From NCBI RefSeq assembly GCF_014196925.1, contig NZ_JACIEN010000002.1:186001-250000 (forward strand): a stretch of 64,000 bases of DNA, given 5' to 3'. This stretch comes from Chelatococcus caeni (GTDB taxonomy: Bacteria; Pseudomonadota; Alphaproteobacteria; Rhizobiales; Beijerinckiaceae). This document shows, one piece after another, positions 62,239-64,000 of this stretch. Positions within the stretch are counted from its first letter, which is position 1. Each line of letters starts with the position of its first letter. The notes under the pieces are model-generated. The model was not told the origin of the DNA and made no database searches. It worked only from the letters and a program-made list of their open reading frames with translations. The translations under genes and the position numbers were made by a program.

Positions 62239-64000
62239 TCAGCCTCGTGCGCCTCTGGCGGCGAGAAGGGCGGCGCGCACCCGGTCGGGCGTCGCCGGCA
62301 CGCGGCGGATGCGCACGCCGGTGGCGTCGTGGATGGCGTTGAGGATGGCCGGAGCGGTCGGGATCAGCGCCTGTTCGCCGATGCCCTTGGCGCCGAAGGG
62401 GCCGACGGGCGAGGCATCCTCGACGAGGATCGACTCGACCGGCGGCATGTCCCCCGCCGAGGGGATGAGATAGTCGTGCAGGTTCTCGCCCTTGCCGGGG
62501 AAGAACTCCTCCATCAGCGCAAGGCCGAGGCCTTGCGCGGCGCCGCCCTCGATCTGTCCCTCGACGAGGGTCGGGTTGATGGCGCGGCCGACGTCGTGCG
62601 CCGCGGTGATCTTGAGGGCCTTCACCGTGCCGAGCGCGGTGTCGACCTCGACCTCCACCATATGGGCGCCGAAGCCGTAGACGGCGTAGGGGATGCCCTG
62701 GCCGTCGGCATCGAGCGGGCTCGTCGGCGGGTCGAAGGTGGCTTCGCCGGTCAGCAGGTAGCCGTGCTCGTCGGCCGGCAGATCGGCCAGGGCGATGGCG
62801 CGCTCGTGGCCGCCGTCGCGTACCGTGACCGCATCGTCGGCGAAGCTGACCGTCGCGCCCTCGCCGGCATTGGCGAGGCGCAGGATGGCGGCGCGCAGCT
62901 CGCGGCCCGCGAGTTCGGCCGCCTTGCCAGTAACGAAGGTCTGGCGCGAGGCGGAGGTCTTGCCGCAGTCGGGCGTCAGGTCCGTGTCGGCCGAGACGAG
63001 ATCGAAGCGGGCAATCGGCGCGCCGAGCGCGTCGGCGCAGATCTGGGTGATGACGGTGTTGGAGCCCTGGCCGATGTCGACCGCGCCCTGGTGCAGCGCA
63101 ATGCGCCCGTCGCGCTTCAGGCCGACGCGGATGGTGGAGGGATTGGGCAGCGAGGTGTTGCCGCAGCCGTACCACATGCCGGCGACGCCGACGCCGCGGC
63201 GCAGCCGGCCGTCGCCCTTGCCGTCGCTCGTCGCATTGAAGGCGGCCGCCTCGGCCAGAGCGCGCTGCCAGTGCGGCACAAGGGCTTCGAAACAGGCGCG
63301 GATGCCGACACCTTCGCCGAGCACCTGGCCGGTCACGGTCGGCTGGTCGGCGCGTAGCGCGTTGCGCAGGCGGAATTCCAGCCGGTCCATGCCGATCTTG
63401 TCGGCGAGCTCGTCGTAGAGCTGCTCCTGCGCGATGCCCGCCTGCGGCACGCCGAAGCCGCGGAAGGCGCCGGCGGGCACGAGGTGGGTGTGCACGGCGC
63501 GCGTCAGCGCCCGGTAATGCGGCACATAATAGGGGCCGGAGGCGTGGACCGGCACGCGATTCGCCACGGTCGGGCCCCAGGAGGAATAGGCGCCGGTGTT
63601 GAAGTCGCCGAGAAAATCGAGGCCGACGAGCCTGCCGTCCTGCGTCGCGCCCGCCCGCGCCCTGATGCGCGCCGGGTGGCGCTTCGTCGTCGTCATGATC
63701 GACTCGGGGCGCGTGTAGGTCATGCGCACCGGCCGGTCGAGGTGCCAGGCGGCGATGGCGATGAAGGGCTGCACCGAGAGGTCGAGCTTGGAACCGAAGC
63801 CGCCGCCGACGGCGGTCGGGATGATGCGCACGGCCTCGGGCGCGATGCTGAGCACCTTGGCGACGTCGTCGCGGTCCATGTAGGGCGCCTGGGTGCAGGC
63901 CTGCACCTCGATGCGCTCGCCGACGCGGCGGGCAAAGCCGGCCTCCGGCTCGATATAGGCGTGCTCGACGAAGCCGGTCTCGAATTCGCCGTCGACGACC
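62239..64000 (-). CDS. Xanthine dehydrogenase-family molybdopterin-binding subunit (partial)
   Basis: Runs off the right edge; 587 codons are visible, including the C-terminus. It is the large Mo-cofactor subunit of a hydroxylase. Motifs: AVGGGFGSK, GAYSSWGPTVANRV, GAFRGFGVPQA (substrate and Moco channel), DIGQGSNTVI, and the active-site Glu motif GAKGIGEQALIP near the end. Such enzymes hydroxylate N-heterocycles next to nitrogen, for example nicotinate to 6-hydroxynicotinate. The FAD and 2Fe-2S subunits should lie beyond 64000. First visible gene of the operon. Confidence 0.92.
   Translation of the reverse strand, partial: VVDGEFETGFVEHAYIEPEAGFARRVGERIEVQACTQAPYMDRDDVAKVLSIAPEAVRIIPTAVGGGFGSKLDLSVQPFIAIAAWHLDRPVRMTYTRPESIMTTTKRHPARIRARAGATQDGRLVGLDFLGDFNTGAYSSWGPTVANRVPVHASGPYYVPHYRALTRAVHTHLVPAGAFRGFGVPQAGIAQEQLYDELADKIGMDRLEFRLRNALRADQPTVTGQVLGEGVGIRACFEALVPHWQRALAEAAAFNATSDGKGDGRLRRGVGVAGMWYGCGNTSLPNPSTIRVGLKRDGRIALHQGAVDIGQGSNTVITQICADALGAPIARFDLVSADTDLTPDCGKTSASRQTFVTGKAAELAGRELRAAILRLANAGEGATVSFADDAVTVRDGGHERAIALADLPADEHGYLLTGEATFDPPTSPLDADGQGIPYAVYGFGAHMVEVEVDTALGTVKALKITAAHDVGRAINPTLVEGQIEGGAAQGLGLALMEEFFPGKGENLHDYLIPSAGDMPPVESILVEDASPVGPFGAKGIGEQALIPTAPAILNAIHDATGVRIRRVPATPDRVRAALLAARGARG

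Overview
The window is a GC-rich, gene-dense chromosomal segment that reads as an alphaproteobacterium, most likely Hyphomicrobiales (Rhizobiales). The evidence is a class I lysyl-tRNA synthetase, a fused PhaAB-type cation/proton antiporter operon, the ubiE-ubiB-coaBC-dut block, the secA / parvulin / argJ / nudix neighbourhood, and small intergenic palindromes typical of that group. I saw no rRNA, tRNA, CRISPR array, prophage or transposase gene.

Layout. 1-3.7 kb: end of a TRAP transporter (DctQ-DctM), then a glyoxalase II / cupin pair divergent from a methyltransferase. 3.8-6.4 kb: accA and a YafK-type L,D-transpeptidase lipoprotein with a clear terminator. 6.5-9.5 kb: an SLC13/RCK_C permease and an AI-2E-family permease. 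9.6-20 kb: secA, divergent from parvulin isomerase, argJ and a nudix hydrolase; then a thioesterase and Fe-ADH pair, an NDUFAF5-like methyltransferase, comF, grxC and DUF1178. 20.1-22.5 kb: guanine deaminase tail to tail with a nitronate monooxygenase. 22.6-28.6 kb: the phaAB-C-D-E-F-G antiporter operon. 28.9-35.7 kb: an accessory surface-polysaccharide patch with a large GT2+GT4 enzyme, a small membrane protein, an XagB-like glycosyltransferase and an orphan periplasmic binding protein. 35.9-43.5 kb: lysS, ubiE, ubiB, coaBC, dut, an Rrf2 regulator and cysK. 43.7-51.9 kb: a 53-aa ORF, typA, a MarR/MFS pair with a palindromic operator, an M50-CBS protease, argH, fpr and fdxA.

51.9-64 kb is the most interesting part. 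It looks like a catabolic island for an N-heterocyclic carboxylate. One minus-strand operon (at least 11 genes, running in from beyond the right edge) encodes a molybdopterin hydroxylase subunit, a 6-hydroxynicotinate-reductase-like Fe-S protein, an ApbE-fold UPF0280 protein, two tandem paralogous DUF1185 proteins, a complete Liv-type ABC importer (LivK, fused LivH-LivM, LivG, LivF) and a MarR regulator. Convergent with it is an enamidase-like amidohydrolase. That gene is divergent from fdxA (7Fe ferredoxin) across a near-perfect 18-bp palindrome, and fpr lies next to fdxA. Together these genes could take up a nicotinate-like compound, hydroxylate it, reduce the ring with ferredoxin electrons and open the ring. 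The known reference for this logic is anaerobic nicotinate fermentation in Eubacterium barkeri. The jobs of UPF0280 and DUF1185 in it are not established; I propose UPF0280 as a flavin-attachment factor for the reductase.

Start codons were moved inward from the longest open frame wherever family length, a Shine-Dalgarno sequence or a 4-bp ATGA overlap supported it. All functional names rest on motif recognition by eye, without database searches.
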